Below are positions 1 through 8,800 of a DNA stretch of 64,000 nucleotides, piece after piece (positions within the stretch are counted from its first letter, which is position 1; each line of letters begins with the position of its first letter). The notes beneath the pieces were generated by a model that was not told the origin of the DNA, did not search any database, and saw only the letters and a program-made list of their open reading frames with translations. Source of the stretch: Sphingobium trunci (GTDB taxonomy: Bacteria > Pseudomonadota > Alphaproteobacteria > Sphingomonadales > Sphingomonadaceae); assembly GCF_022664535.1 (NCBI RefSeq), contig NZ_JAKUJY010000020.1, positions 18,916 to 82,915 of the forward strand, written 5' to 3'. Position numbers and translations under genes: made by a program.

Positions 1-228
1 ACGGCGGGCCAGCAATGTGGCCACGCCATCCTCGAACGGGACTGGCCAGGGATGGAGTTCCGCCCTACAGGGGGCCAGCAGCGACAGGTGGCGGGGCGCT
101 CCGCTGATGAAGGCCGCGCCCTCCAGTGCTTCGCGCGCGGCGCGGGACAGGCCGTCGGGGCCGTCTTCGCCGATGCCGATGATCGTCAGCCAAGGCCCCG
201 AGGACAGGGCGTCAGGAGTTTCGGCCAT
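1..228 (-). CDS. cobL: Precorrin-6Y C5,15-methyltransferase (CbiE-like N-terminus), partial
   Basis: Only the first 76 codons are in the window; the gene runs off the left edge. The translation begins MAETPDALSSG and continues with WLTIIGIGEDG and later APRHLSLL, the nucleotide-binding start of the CbiE half of CobL. CobL methylates C5 and C15 of the corrin ring and decarboxylates it, after CobK in the aerobic B12 pathway. The ATG at 228-226 is preceded by a GAGG Shine-Dalgarno about 9 nt upstream. It is divergent from cobK, and the two 5' ends overlap. The CbiT half cannot be seen, so bifunctionality is assumed from the family. Confidence 0.85.
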   Translation of the reverse strand, partial: MAETPDALSSGPWLTIIGIGEDGPDGLSRAAREALEGAAFISGAPRHLSLLAPCRAELHPWPVPFEDGVATLLARR

Positions 229-976
229 TTCCAACATCCTCATATTGGGCGGGACGACCGAGGCCAGCGCGCTTGCCAGCGCCCTGGCGGAGCGGGGGGA
301 GCGGGCGGTGTTGAGCTATGCCGGGCGCACCGGCCAGCCCCGCGCGCAGCCCGTGCCGGTGCGGGTCGGCGGCTTTGGCGGGGTGGCGGGGCTCGTCGAT
401 TATCTGCGCGGGGAAGGGGTGACGCATCTGGTGGACGCGACCCATCCCTTTGCCGCGACGATGAGTGGCCATGCGGTGGCCGCCGCGCGGGAGGCGGGCA
501 TCGCGCATATCATGCTGACGCGGCCGCCATGGGTCGCGGGCGAGGGCGATCGCTGGACCCATGTGCCGGATATTTCCGCTGCCGTCGATGCGCTGGGGGG
601 TAAGGCGAAACGGATCATGCTGGCGCTGGGGCGGATGCATGTGGATCGCTTCGGTGCGCAGCCGCAGCATCATTATCTGCTGCGTTTCGTCGATGCGCCG
701 GATCAGGCCCCGGCTCTGCCCCGGCACAGTCTGATCGTCGATCGTGGGCCGTTCACCGTCGATGGCGATATGGGGCTGATGCGCGAGCATGGCATCGAAC
801 TGATCGTGTCGAAAAATGCCGGGGGTGACGGGGCGGAGGCCAAGCTGACCGCGGCGCGGAGGCTGGGGCTGTCGGTGCTGATGATCGACCGGCCGCCCTG
901 TCCCGCAGCGCGGGTGACGCATGAGGTCGGGGAGGTGCTGGACTGGCTGCGTCATTCGGCCGAGCGGGGGGTGTAG
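179..976 (+). CDS. cobK: Precorrin-6A reductase
   Basis: CobK reduces precorrin-6A to dihydro-precorrin-6 with NADPH in aerobic cobalamin synthesis. The protein shows the N-terminal ILILGGTTEAS nucleotide-binding loop, the family motif DATHPFAATMS, and a C-terminal KNAGGDGAEAKL segment, with length near the family norm (about 250). The start is uncertain. ATG at 179 is the nearest canonical codon but leaves about 17 extra residues before the Rossmann strand. An ATT at 227, 8 nt after an AGGAG (214-218), would give ISNILILGG directly. The 5' end overlaps the divergent cobL start, and the 3' end overlaps the convergent cobJ by 25 bp. It is the only cobalamin gene here on the plus strand. Confidence 0.88.
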   Translation: MIVSQGPEDRASGVSAISNILILGGTTEASALASALAERGERAVLSYAGRTGQPRAQPVPVRVGGFGGVAGLVDYLRGEGVTHLVDATHPFAATMSGHAVAAAREAGIAHIMLTRPPWVAGEGDRWTHVPDISAAVDALGGKAKRIMLALGRMHVDRFGAQPQHHYLLRFVDAPDQAPALPRHSLIVDRGPFTVDGDMGLMREHGIELIVSKNAGGDGAEAKLTAARRLGLSVLMIDRPPCPAARVTHEVGEVLDWLRHSAERGV

Positions 977-1701
977 AGGATCGGCTGGCCGGGGCGCTTG
1001 ATCAGGCGGGTGCGGCTCGATCCGACGATGACCATGGTCCGCATGTCGGCCATGTCCGGCGTTGCCTCCCCCAGGGAGACGATGCGCAGCTTTTCCTCCG
1101 GCGTGGAGACGGCGCGGGCGAAGAGGATCAGGCGATCGTCCCCACATTCCTCGCGCAGGAGGGTGAGGGCGCGGGCAAAGCCATCCGGGCGCGCCCTGGA
1201 GCGCGGATTGTAGAAAGCCATGGCGAAGTCGGCCTGCGCGGCGAGGCGCAGGCGGCGTTCGATCAACGCCCAGGGTTTGAGATTGTCGGAGAGGTTGATG
1301 GCGCAGAAATCATGGCCGAGCGGCGCCCCTGCCCTGGCGGCGGCGGCGAGCATGGCGGTGATGCCGGGCAGGACGCGGATGTCGAGCGTGCGCCAATGGT
1401 CCGGGCCGGTTTCGAGCGCCTCGAACAGCGCCGAGGCCATGGCGAAGACGCCGGGGTCGCCGGAGGACACCACCACGACCCTCTTGCCCTCCGCCGCCAG
1501 CGTCAGGGCATGGCCGGCGCGCTCCAGTTCGACGCGGTTGTCGCTGGCGTGGAGGGTGAGGCCGGGGCGTTCGGCCACGCGGGCGACATAGGGGATGTAG
1601 CCGATCATGTCGGTGGCCTGCGCGAGCGTCTCCAACACTTCGGGGGTGATCTGCGCTTCGGCGCCGGGACCAAGGCCCGCCACGGCGATCCAGCCGGTCA
1701 T
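952..1701 (-). CDS. cobJ: Precorrin-3B C17-methyltransferase
   Basis: CobJ methylates C17 of precorrin-3B and drives ring contraction to precorrin-4, using SAM in the cytoplasm. The 249-residue protein starts MTGWIAVAGLGPG, has the SAM-pocket motif VVSSGDPGVFAMA around residue 80, and FYNPRS in the second half, all typical of CobJ/CbiH. Its ATG lies within the last codons of cobI (4-nt ATGA overlap at 1698-1701), so it is last in the cobG-cobH-cobI-cobJ operon. An open frame extends upstream but is a shadow of cobI; the start at 1701 is fixed by family length and the overlap. Confidence 0.95.
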   Translation of the reverse strand: MTGWIAVAGLGPGAEAQITPEVLETLAQATDMIGYIPYVARVAERPGLTLHASDNRVELERAGHALTLAAEGKRVVVVSSGDPGVFAMASALFEALETGPDHWRTLDIRVLPGITAMLAAAARAGAPLGHDFCAINLSDNLKPWALIERRLRLAAQADFAMAFYNPRSRARPDGFARALTLLREECGDDRLILFARAVSTPEEKLRIVSLGEATPDMADMRTMVIVGSSRTRLIKRPGQPILYTPRSAE

Positions 1702-2417
1702 GGGCGGCGGCCCTGTCCGTGGATCAGCAGGATCGAGAAATAGGCGGTGACATGGTCCGCTTCGGCCAGCGGGGTGATCCGCTGGTCGGCCATGGTCGCA
1801 TATTCGACCAGCCAGGCGCAGTCCTGTTTGCCCGCGGCCTCGACCGCCCGGCGCAGCTTGGGCAGGTTGCGGCCGATCTTCATGACGACCAGCGCATTGG
1901 TGTCGTGGATGCGCCGGGCCAGCTCCTCTTCGGGAAGCGTCGCCATCAGCACGGTCGTCACATCGTCGCCCCAGCTGATCGGCGTGCCGCTGGCGGTCCA
2001 GGCGCCGGACATGCCGGTGATGCCGGGCACGATCTTCACCGGCGCGGCGAGGCGGCTGTGCAGGTGCATGAAGCTGCCGTAGAAGAAGGGGTCGCCTTCG
2101 CACAGGACGACGACTTCCTCGCCGGACGCGGCCAAGGCGTCCAGATGCGCGGTGCATGCCGCGTAGAAGTTCGACAGAATCTCGTTGTAGCGCGGATCGG
2201 TCAGCGGAATTTCCGTGGTCACGGGATATTCCATCGCAAATTCGACGACATCGGGATGCAGCAGGCCGTCGACGATGCGGCGGGCATGGCCGGATTTGCC
2301 CGCCTTGCGGAAATAGGCGACGTGGCGGGCGTTCCGGATCAGGCGGTCGGCGCGGACGCTCATCAGGTCCTGCGCGCCGGGGCCGAGGCCGACGCCATGG
2401 ATGGTGCCGGTGGTCAT
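1698..2417 (-). CDS. cobI: Precorrin-2 C20-methyltransferase
   Basis: CobI transfers a methyl group from SAM to C20 of precorrin-2, giving precorrin-3A. The 239-residue product begins MTTGTIHGVGLGPGAQD and contains the tetrapyrrole methylase motifs CEGDPFFYGS and VPGITGMSGAW. The start codon ATG at 2417 overlaps the cobH stop by 4 nt, and the stop overlaps cobJ by 4 nt, which suggests translational coupling. It sits between the mutase CobH and CobJ, an order common in alphaproteobacterial cob operons. Confidence 0.95.
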   Translation of the reverse strand: MTTGTIHGVGLGPGAQDLMSVRADRLIRNARHVAYFRKAGKSGHARRIVDGLLHPDVVEFAMEYPVTTEIPLTDPRYNEILSNFYAACTAHLDALAASGEEVVVLCEGDPFFYGSFMHLHSRLAAPVKIVPGITGMSGAWTASGTPISWGDDVTTVLMATLPEEELARRIHDTNALVVMKIGRNLPKLRRAVEAAGKQDCAWLVEYATMADQRITPLAEADHVTAYFSILLIHGQGRRP

Positions 2418-3043
2418 TCCGCTGCGCTCGCTATGGCGTTGATGGCCGCTACCGTGATGGCGCTGCCGCCCAGGCGGCCCTCGACGATGCAGCAGGGTAC
2501 GGGCTGGCCTTGCCAGAGGGCATGTTTGGATTCCGCCGCGCCGACGAAGCCCACCGGGCAACCGATGATCGCGGCTGGGCGGGGGCAGGCGGGGTCTTCC
2601 AGCATGTTGAGCAGGTGAAAGAGCGCCGTCGGGGCGTTGCCGATCGCGACAAGGGCGCCTGTGAGATGGGGGCGCCAGAGTTCGAGCGCGACGGCGGAAC
2701 GGGTGTTGGCCATGCGCTCCGCGAAGCCGGGTACCTGCGGATCATGGAGCGTGCAGAGGATCGGATTGGCGGCAGGCAGGCGCCTGGTCGTGATTCCTTC
2801 CGACACCATGCGTGCGTCGCAGAGGATGGGGGCGCCCGCCTCCAGCGCGGCGATCGCTTCCCTGGCGAAGGTCGGGGAGAAGCGGATATGCGGGGCAAGG
2901 TCCACCAGCCCCGCCGCGTGGATCATGCGGACGGCGATGCGCTCTTCCTCCGGAGTGAAGCGGGCGAGGTCCGCCTCCGCGCGGATTGTGCGGAAGGATT
3001 GGCGGTAGATGGCGGCGCCGTCGGTTTCGTAGAGATGGGGCAT
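2414..3043 (-). CDS. cobH: Precorrin-8X methylmutase
   Basis: CobH migrates the C11 methyl group to C12, converting precorrin-8X into hydrogenobyrinic acid. The 209-residue protein carries the conserved MIHAAGLVD segment, whose His42 corresponds to the family's catalytic histidine. It also has ILCDARMVSEGI, IGNAPTALFHLL and GCPVGFVGAAESK. It follows cobG by 3 nt and overlaps cobI by 4 nt, consistent with one transcript. Confidence 0.96.
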   Translation of the reverse strand: MPHLYETDGAAIYRQSFRTIRAEADLARFTPEEERIAVRMIHAAGLVDLAPHIRFSPTFAREAIAALEAGAPILCDARMVSEGITTRRLPAANPILCTLHDPQVPGFAERMANTRSAVALELWRPHLTGALVAIGNAPTALFHLLNMLEDPACPRPAAIIGCPVGFVGAAESKHALWQGQPVPCCIVEGRLGGSAITVAAINAIASAAE

Positions 3044-3046
3044 TTT

Positions 3047-4180
3047 CTAACGGGCTCCGAAAAGAGCGAGGATCTGGTCGGGGGTCAGGGCGGCATGTTC
3101 GGCAGGCGATCCGGCGCGCGCCTTGCGGGCGAGGTCGAAGCCCCCATCCCGGCCGGTGAGGACGATATCGGCGGGCGCGGGGCGGGCGCAGCCCTTGGCG
3201 CAGCCGGACACATGCAGCGACTCGCCGACATGCGGCGCGAGGCGGGCGGCGAGCCCGCGGGTGGCGACGCTCGCCTGCGGGCAGGCCGGGGCGCCGGGGC
3301 AGGCATCCACGCGCAGCAGCGGATCGGAGGCGGCGAGTCCGGAGTTTTGGGTACCTCCCTCCACGACCAGCCCGCGCCAGGGGGTGAGGCGCAGGGCGAT
3401 GACGCCCGGATGCGACGCCATGGCGGCCAGATCGCCAGCCTCGATCTGGCCGAAGGGGATGCCATGAAATGGGCCGGGCGCTTGCGCGAGGGCGGTCTGG
3501 AGGGAACGGGCGGCGGCAGGGGCCATGTCCGCTTCGCCGGGCATCGGGGCATGATGACGGGCCATGCGTCCGGAGGCCGTACCGCCGCTGGCGACGAACC
3601 AGCGGGCAAGGGCGATCAGCGCCTGAGCGGACAGACCGGTCCTGACGGGCGTGCCCATGGCGCGGCCGTCCGCGCGCAGGATGATGGCTCCGCTTTCGCT
3701 GCGTTCGAAGCGGAAGTCGGCTGGCACTTGCTGGAGCGCGGGTGCGGGGCCGGTGTCGATCGCGATGCCGATCTTGGGTGGAAGGTTGGGCAGATCGTCC
3801 AGCCGTTCCAGCAGCGCCTGGGCAATGCGGTAGCTGTCATCGCCAGCCTGCCAGTCGGGGGTCAGGATGATGGCGCGGCGCGCTTCGCGGGCGGGATCGG
3901 CATCGGTCAGGCCGAGTGCGACCAGTTGCGCGATCAGGACAGGATGGCTTTGCGCGGAGACGCCCCGGATCTGAAGGGCGGCCCGGTTGGTGAGGTCGAT
4001 CAGGCCATTGCCATGCTGGCGGCCAAGATGGGCCAGCGCCACGGCCTGCATTGCGGTCAGCCGCCCCAGCGGCGGGCGCACGCGAACCAGCAGGCCGTCC
4101 CCCGCCTCCATCGGACGCCAGGCCGTCGGGCACCAGCCGCGAATGGCGGGCGCGGATGGCGCGGCTTGCGCGTCTGGCAC
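3047..4180 (-). CDS. cobG: Precorrin-3B synthase (oxygen-dependent)
   Basis: CobG is a sirohaem/4Fe-4S-type monooxygenase that makes precorrin-3B from precorrin-3A using O2, so it marks the aerobic pathway. The 377-residue protein shows the nitrite/sulfite-reductase fold, with LTNRAALQIRG in the first half and a cluster-binding pattern CPGAPAC followed by CAKGC near residues 295-335. The start is GTG at 4180, preceded by a strong GGAGGTGAA site. It is the first gene of cobGHIJ, and the 5' untranslated region contains a cobalamin riboswitch, so expression should fall when B12 is abundant. Confidence 0.93.
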   Translation of the reverse strand: MPDAQAAPSAPAIRGWCPTAWRPMEAGDGLLVRVRPPLGRLTAMQAVALAHLGRQHGNGLIDLTNRAALQIRGVSAQSHPVLIAQLVALGLTDADPAREARRAIILTPDWQAGDDSYRIAQALLERLDDLPNLPPKIGIAIDTGPAPALQQVPADFRFERSESGAIILRADGRAMGTPVRTGLSAQALIALARWFVASGGTASGRMARHHAPMPGEADMAPAAARSLQTALAQAPGPFHGIPFGQIEAGDLAAMASHPGVIALRLTPWRGLVVEGGTQNSGLAASDPLLRVDACPGAPACPQASVATRGLAARLAPHVGESLHVSGCAKGCARPAPADIVLTGRDGGFDLARKARAGSPAEHAALTPDQILALFGAR

Positions 4181-4209
4181 TGGACTTCACCTCCCACGTC
4201 GCAACGGTG

Positions 4210-4252
4210 GGCTGAAGGCAAGCCTCCAGCCGCACATCCGTCGCCCGTGCGG
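4210..4252 (-). promoter_or_regulatory. Paired hairpins between riboswitch and cobG (expression platform)
   Basis: Two hairpins lie between the riboswitch and the cobG Shine-Dalgarno. One pairs 4210-4218 with 4223-4231 (9 bp including one G-U on the RNA strand, 4-nt loop). The other pairs 4230-4235 with 4247-4252 (6 bp). They share bases at 4230-4231, so they could be alternative structures. No U-run follows, so a translational or Rho-dependent switch is more likely than an intrinsic terminator. Base pairing was found by eye only. Confidence 0.4.
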
Positions 4253-4304
4253 AGAACCGAGCCGTGACCATCCCCTGGACCATGGCAAGAGCGACCCTTT
4301 GCGT

Positions 4305-4495
4305 ACGGCAGGTCTCCTGGCTTGCGGGTCACAGCTTTGGCAGGGGCCTTCCCGGATCGCTCCAGTGGCTGACTTTCCCCGGTTCCCTGGGGGCGTCGTC
4401 CTTGCCTCGCTCGCCGCTCACAGTTGCAGGGACAGCCGCGGATTGGGAAGTTTCCTTCCGCACCGCATTCCCATTCAAGCCCTTTCAGGGCACCG
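4305..4495 (-). promoter_or_regulatory. Cobalamin riboswitch upstream of cobG
   Basis: Read on the minus strand, this has the hallmark elements of the AdoCbl riboswitch in order: an initial GGTGCC, the B12 box core with GCGGCTGTCCCTGCAACTGTG, GTCAGCCACTGG, GGGAAGGCC, and the terminal AAGCCAGGAGACCTGCC (complement of 4307-4323). It lies between bluB and cobG, in the cobG direction, and should shut off cobGHIJ when adenosylcobalamin binds. The outer boundary is approximate. With the downstream platform it accounts for the 395-bp gap 4181-4575. Confidence 0.96.
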
Positions 4496-4575
4496 ACGCG
4501 ATCGAATGGAACCAGCACCGCCGGTTCCAGCCGCGCTTCATAAGGCGAGTGGCAGCGAAAGGGAAGTGGGTTGGT

Positions 4576-5205
4576 CTATCGCGTGACGACCGTCGAATGC
4601 CAGTCGGTGCGATGTTCCCAGCCGCGCCTTTCCAGTTCGGGCGTGGCCTCCTCGCTGGTGGGATAGCCCAGGCACAAAAGGCCCAGGCAGCGCCAGCTTG
4701 GCGGGACTTCCAGCATCGCGTCGACCGTGGCGGGGTCGAGGATCGAGACCCAGCCCATGCCGATCCCGCGCGTGCGGGCGGCGAGCCAGAGGGTGTGGAT
4801 CGCCATGACGCAACTGTAGCGGCGCGCTTCGGGCATGGTCATGGCGCCCAGCCGGTGGCCGGTTTCGGTGCCTTCGTCGCAATAGACCGCAAAGAGGGCC
4901 GGGGCTTCGCGCAGGCCGTGGAGCTTCAGGCTGCGATACAGCCTGTCTTCCTGCCCTTCATAGATTTTTCCGGCCCTGGCGACCTGTTCATCCACATGGG
5001 CGGCGAGCGCTTCGCGCAGGGCTGGCGTCGCGATCCGGACGAAGCGCCATGGCTGGGACAGGCCGACGGATGGCGCGCTATGGGCAAGGGCAAGCAGCCG
5101 GTCCACCTCCGCCTCATCCAGCGGGTCGCACAGAAAATGACGGACATCGCGGCGGGCGTGGATCAGATCCTCGAAGGCGGCGATGTCAAAGAGGGTCTGG
5201 GTCAG
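4576..5205 (-). CDS. bluB: 5,6-dimethylbenzimidazole synthase
   Basis: BluB is a flavin- and O2-dependent enzyme that breaks down FMN to make DMB, the lower ligand of B12. The frame contains RRDVRHF, then APSVGLSQPWRFV, and GIGMGWVSILDPATV, all diagnostic. The nearest canonical start, GTG at 5106, would drop RRDVRHF, which binds flavin. The frame stays open upstream but holds no ATG, GTG or TTG before it runs into cobO. CTG at 5205 (7 nt after AGGAA) or ATT at 5208 would give the expected length of about 209 residues and overlap the cobO stop. The non-canonical start is inferred; 4576-5106 is the conservative call. It is the last gene of the NiCoT-cobW-cobN-cobO-bluB operon. Confidence 0.88.
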   Translation of the reverse strand: MTQTLFDIAAFEDLIHARRDVRHFLCDPLDEAEVDRLLALAHSAPSVGLSQPWRFVRIATPALREALAAHVDEQVARAGKIYEGQEDRLYRSLKLHGLREAPALFAVYCDEGTETGHRLGAMTMPEARRYSCVMAIHTLWLAARTRGIGMGWVSILDPATVDAMLEVPPSWRCLGLLCLGYPTSEEATPELERRGWEHRTDWHSTVVTR

Positions 5206-5807
5206 AATTCGATTCCTGCCTGAGCCTTCACGCCGCTGCGGAAGGGATGTTTGACAAGGGTCATTTCGGTGACGAGGTCGGCGGCCTCGATCAGTCCGTC
5301 GGGCGCGTTGCGGCCGGTGATGACGACATGCTTCATCGGGGCGCGGGCGGTCACGGCCTCCAGCACTTCCTCCAGCGGCAGATAGTCGTAGCGCAGCACG
5401 ATGTTGAGCTCATCGGCCAAGACCATGTCGTAGCTGGGATCGGCAATCATTCTTTTCACCTCATCCCATGCTTCGCGGGCAAGGGCAATGTCACGCGTGC
5501 GGTCCTGGGTATTCCAGGTGAAGCCTTCGCCCATCGGCTTGAATTCCACCTGGTCGGGGAACGCATCGAACACGGCTTTTTCTCCCGTGGTCATGGCGCC
5601 CTTCACGAACTGGACGACGCCGACTTTACGGCCATGGCCGATGGAACGGACGACCATGCCCAGCGCGGCCGTGGTCTTGCCCTTGCCCTTGCCGGTGTGG
5701 ACGATCAGCAGGCCCTTTTCCTGGGTCTTGGTCGCCATGATCTTGTCATGGGCGGCCTGCTTCTTCTTCATCTTTTCAGCATGTTGTTCGGGGGTGCGTT
5801 CGATCAT
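5202..5807 (-). CDS. cobO: Cob(I)yrinic acid a,c-diamide adenosyltransferase
   Basis: CobO attaches the 5'-deoxyadenosyl group from ATP to the Co(I) corrinoid. The 201-residue protein has the P-loop HTGKGKGKTTAALG near residue 37, and the CobO/BtuR motifs VVQFVKGAM and YDMVLADELNIVLRY. The ATG at 5807 overlaps the cobN stop by 4 nt (5804-5807), and the stop at 5202-5204 overlaps the probable bluB start. The N-terminal Lys-rich stretch (HAEKMKKKQAAHDKIM) is usual for the family. Confidence 0.96.
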   Translation of the reverse strand: MIERTPEQHAEKMKKKQAAHDKIMATKTQEKGLLIVHTGKGKGKTTAALGMVVRSIGHGRKVGVVQFVKGAMTTGEKAVFDAFPDQVEFKPMGEGFTWNTQDRTRDIALAREAWDEVKRMIADPSYDMVLADELNIVLRYDYLPLEEVLEAVTARAPMKHVVITGRNAPDGLIEAADLVTEMTLVKHPFRSGVKAQAGIEF

Positions 5808-8800
5808 GGGCGGTCTTCCTCGATGTCGGATAGGAGCATGGCGGCGCTGTTCGATCTGGGTTTCCACAAACCGCGGTCGAGTGCTTCGCGCAGGCGCGCG
5901 GCGGTTTCGCGCAGCGCGGCGGGGTTGGCCTCCGCCATGAAGGCGCGGACGGCCTCGTCCTCGATGAAGGCGGCGTGGACGGCGTCGAAATGATGATCCT
6001 TCACCGCATGGGTGGTCGCGGCGAAGGCGAAGAGATAATCGACCGAGGCGGCGATCTCGAATGCGCCCTTGTAGCCGTGGCGCATCATGCCCGCGATCCA
6101 TTTGGGGTTGGTGACGCGCGCCCTGACGATGCGGCCGATCTCATCCTCCAGCGTGCGGACGACGGGGCGTTCCGGGCGGCTATGGTCGTTGTGGTAGGAT
6201 AGCGGCCTCCTGCCCGAGAGATGCTCGACCGCAGCGGCGATGCCGCCCTCGAACTGGTAATAATCGTCGCTGTCGAGCAGGTCATGCTCGCGATTGTCCT
6301 GATTCTGGATCAGCGCGTCGGCCTGGGTCAGCCGCTCCGCGAACAGGCTGCGTTCGGCATCGCCCTCCACGCCGCCGCCATAGGCATAGCTACCCCAGTC
6401 GAGATAGACGTTGGCGAGGTCGGCACGGTCGTGCCAGATCTTCTCGTCGATCATCGCTTGCAGGCCAGCGCCATAGGCGCCGGGTTTCGAGCCGAAGACG
6501 CGGGCGCCTGCGCGGCGGGCGGCGGCCTTTTCGGGCGCGCCCTGCGCGATCAGGCCGGCGGTTTCGGCGTGGTGGCGGGCGGCGGCGGGATTGTCCTCCT
6601 CCGGCTCGTCCAGCGCCATGACGGCGCGGGCGGCGCTGTCCAGCAGGTCGATCTGCTCCGGGAAGGCGTCGCGGAAGAAGCCGGATACGCGGAAGGTGAC
6701 GTCCACGCGGGGGCGGTTCAGTTCGGCGAGCTTCATTACCTCGAAGCCGGTGACGCGGCCCGAGGCCCAGTCCCATTTTGGGCGGACTCCCATGAGGGCG
6801 AGCGCCTGCGCTATGTCGTCGCCGCCGGTGCGCATATTGGCTGTGCCCCATGCCGACAGGGCGATGGCGCTGGGATAGGCGCCCTCGCGCTGGAGATAGT
6901 CCTGCACGATGAGTTCGGCGGAACGCTGGCCAAGGTTCCATGCGGCGACCGTGGGCACGGCGCGGGTGTCGACCGAATAGAAGTTGCGGCCGGTGGGCAG
7001 GACGTCCGGGCGCCCTCTGGTGGGCGCGCCCGATGGGCCGGGGAGGACGAAGCGGCCATCGAGCGCGGCGAGAAGGGCGGCCCTTTCGGCGTCGCCGCAA
7101 GCCGCGACGCGGGGGGCGAGATCAGTTTCGATCGCGGCGAGGACGGCCGCGCTGTGCGGACCGGGCGGGGACGCGCCGCCGTCGAGCAGGTGGATGGCGA
7201 GGAGTTCCAGACGCTCGACCGTATCGCCGGTGGTGCGCCATGGCGAGAGGGTGAGGTCTTGCAGCAGCGGGGGCCGGGGACCAGACCATGGCGTGCCCAT
7301 GGTGCAGTCGAGCGGGTCGAAATCCAATGCCAGATCGTTGGCCAGAGCGCGCGGAAGGGACTGCTGGCCGTCATGGTCCAATCCGCGCGGACAACGGGCA
7401 AGCGCGATCAGCAGGTCGCGGCGGAGTTCGGCTTCCGGGCTTCGGGTGAAGACATGCAGCCCGTTGCGGATCTGCATTTCCTTGAGATCGCAGAGATAAT
7501 TGTCGATGGCGGCGAGAGCATCCTCTCCATTGCCTTGCGCGCCCGCGTCCTTGTCGAGACCCTGGGAGGCGGCAAGGGTGATTATGTCCTTGCGCAGCGT
7601 TTCCAGGCGGCGCGGGTCCATGCCGGCGGCGAGATAATATTCGTCGACCAGCGCCTCCAGTTCCTTGAGCGGGCCATAGGTTTCCGCGCGGGTGAGAGGC
7701 GGCGTCAGATGATCGATGATGCAGGCGCCGATGCGGCGCTTCGCCTGCGTGCCCTCGCCTGGATCGTTGACGATGAAGGGGTAGATTTGCGGGACCGGCC
7801 CGGCGCAGATTTCCGGGAAGCAGTTTTCCGACAGGGCGATGGCCTTGCCGGGCAACCATTCCAGATTGCCATGCTTGCCGACATGGACGACGGCGTGCGC
7901 TTCGAACGCCTGCGCCAGCCAGAGATGGAAAGCGAGATAGGCGTGGGGCGGGGGCAGGGCCGGGTCGTGATAGCTGGCCTTGGGATCGATATGATAGCCG
8001 CGTGAGGGCTGGACCGCGACCGCGACCTTGCCGAAGCGGTGGACGGGGAGGTGGAAGGCGCCATCATGGAAGAAGGGGTCGTCTTCCGGTTTTCCCCAGC
8101 GGATCTGGATGGCTTCGCGGGCGCTAGGAGGAAGGGTGGCGAGGGCGGCGCAATAGGCGGGGAGGGACAGGGCGACTTCTCCACGCTTGCCGGGCGTCGC
8201 GTTGGTGATGCCCCCTGTCATGTGGCGCATCAGGGTTGCGCCGTCGGTGGGCGCGTCGCCGGTATCATAGCCGCTTTCAGCAAGGGCGTTCAGGATCGCG
8301 GCGGCGCTGGCGGGGGTATCAAGGCCGACGCCATTGCCGATGCGGCCATCCTTGTTGGGATAGTTGGCGAGGACCAGCGCGACGTTGCGATCCGCCGGGC
8401 GGGAGCGGCGTAGTTTTGCCCAATTTACAGCAAGCTGTGATACGAAGCTCACGCGATCTTCAAGGATGCGCGGGACGATGATGCTGCATTCCGTGCGCTG
8501 GTCGAAGCGGGCGGCGGCCTTGAAGGCGACCGCGCGGGTGAAGAGGCGGCCATCCACTTCAGGCAGGGCGATGTGCATGGCAAGGTCGCGAGGGCCGAGG
8601 CCGCGCGCGCTTTCCTGCCATGCGCCCTGTTCGGCACTGGCGAAGATGGTCTGGAGGATCGGGCAATCGGCTCGTTCGAGGATCGAGGGAGTGCGCGGCT
8701 CGCCAGGGGCGCTGGCGGTGAAAGCCGTGGCGTTGAGGATGACGTCCGGCGGGCATGTTGCCATCAGGCCTTGCAGGAAGTCTCTCGCAAAGGGTTCCCG

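Noticed and set aside
1719..4267. Long plus-strand frames through cobI, cobH and cobG
   Set aside because: Gly/Arg-rich translations without similarity; the minus strand encodes recognisable enzymes with 3-4 nt junctions.
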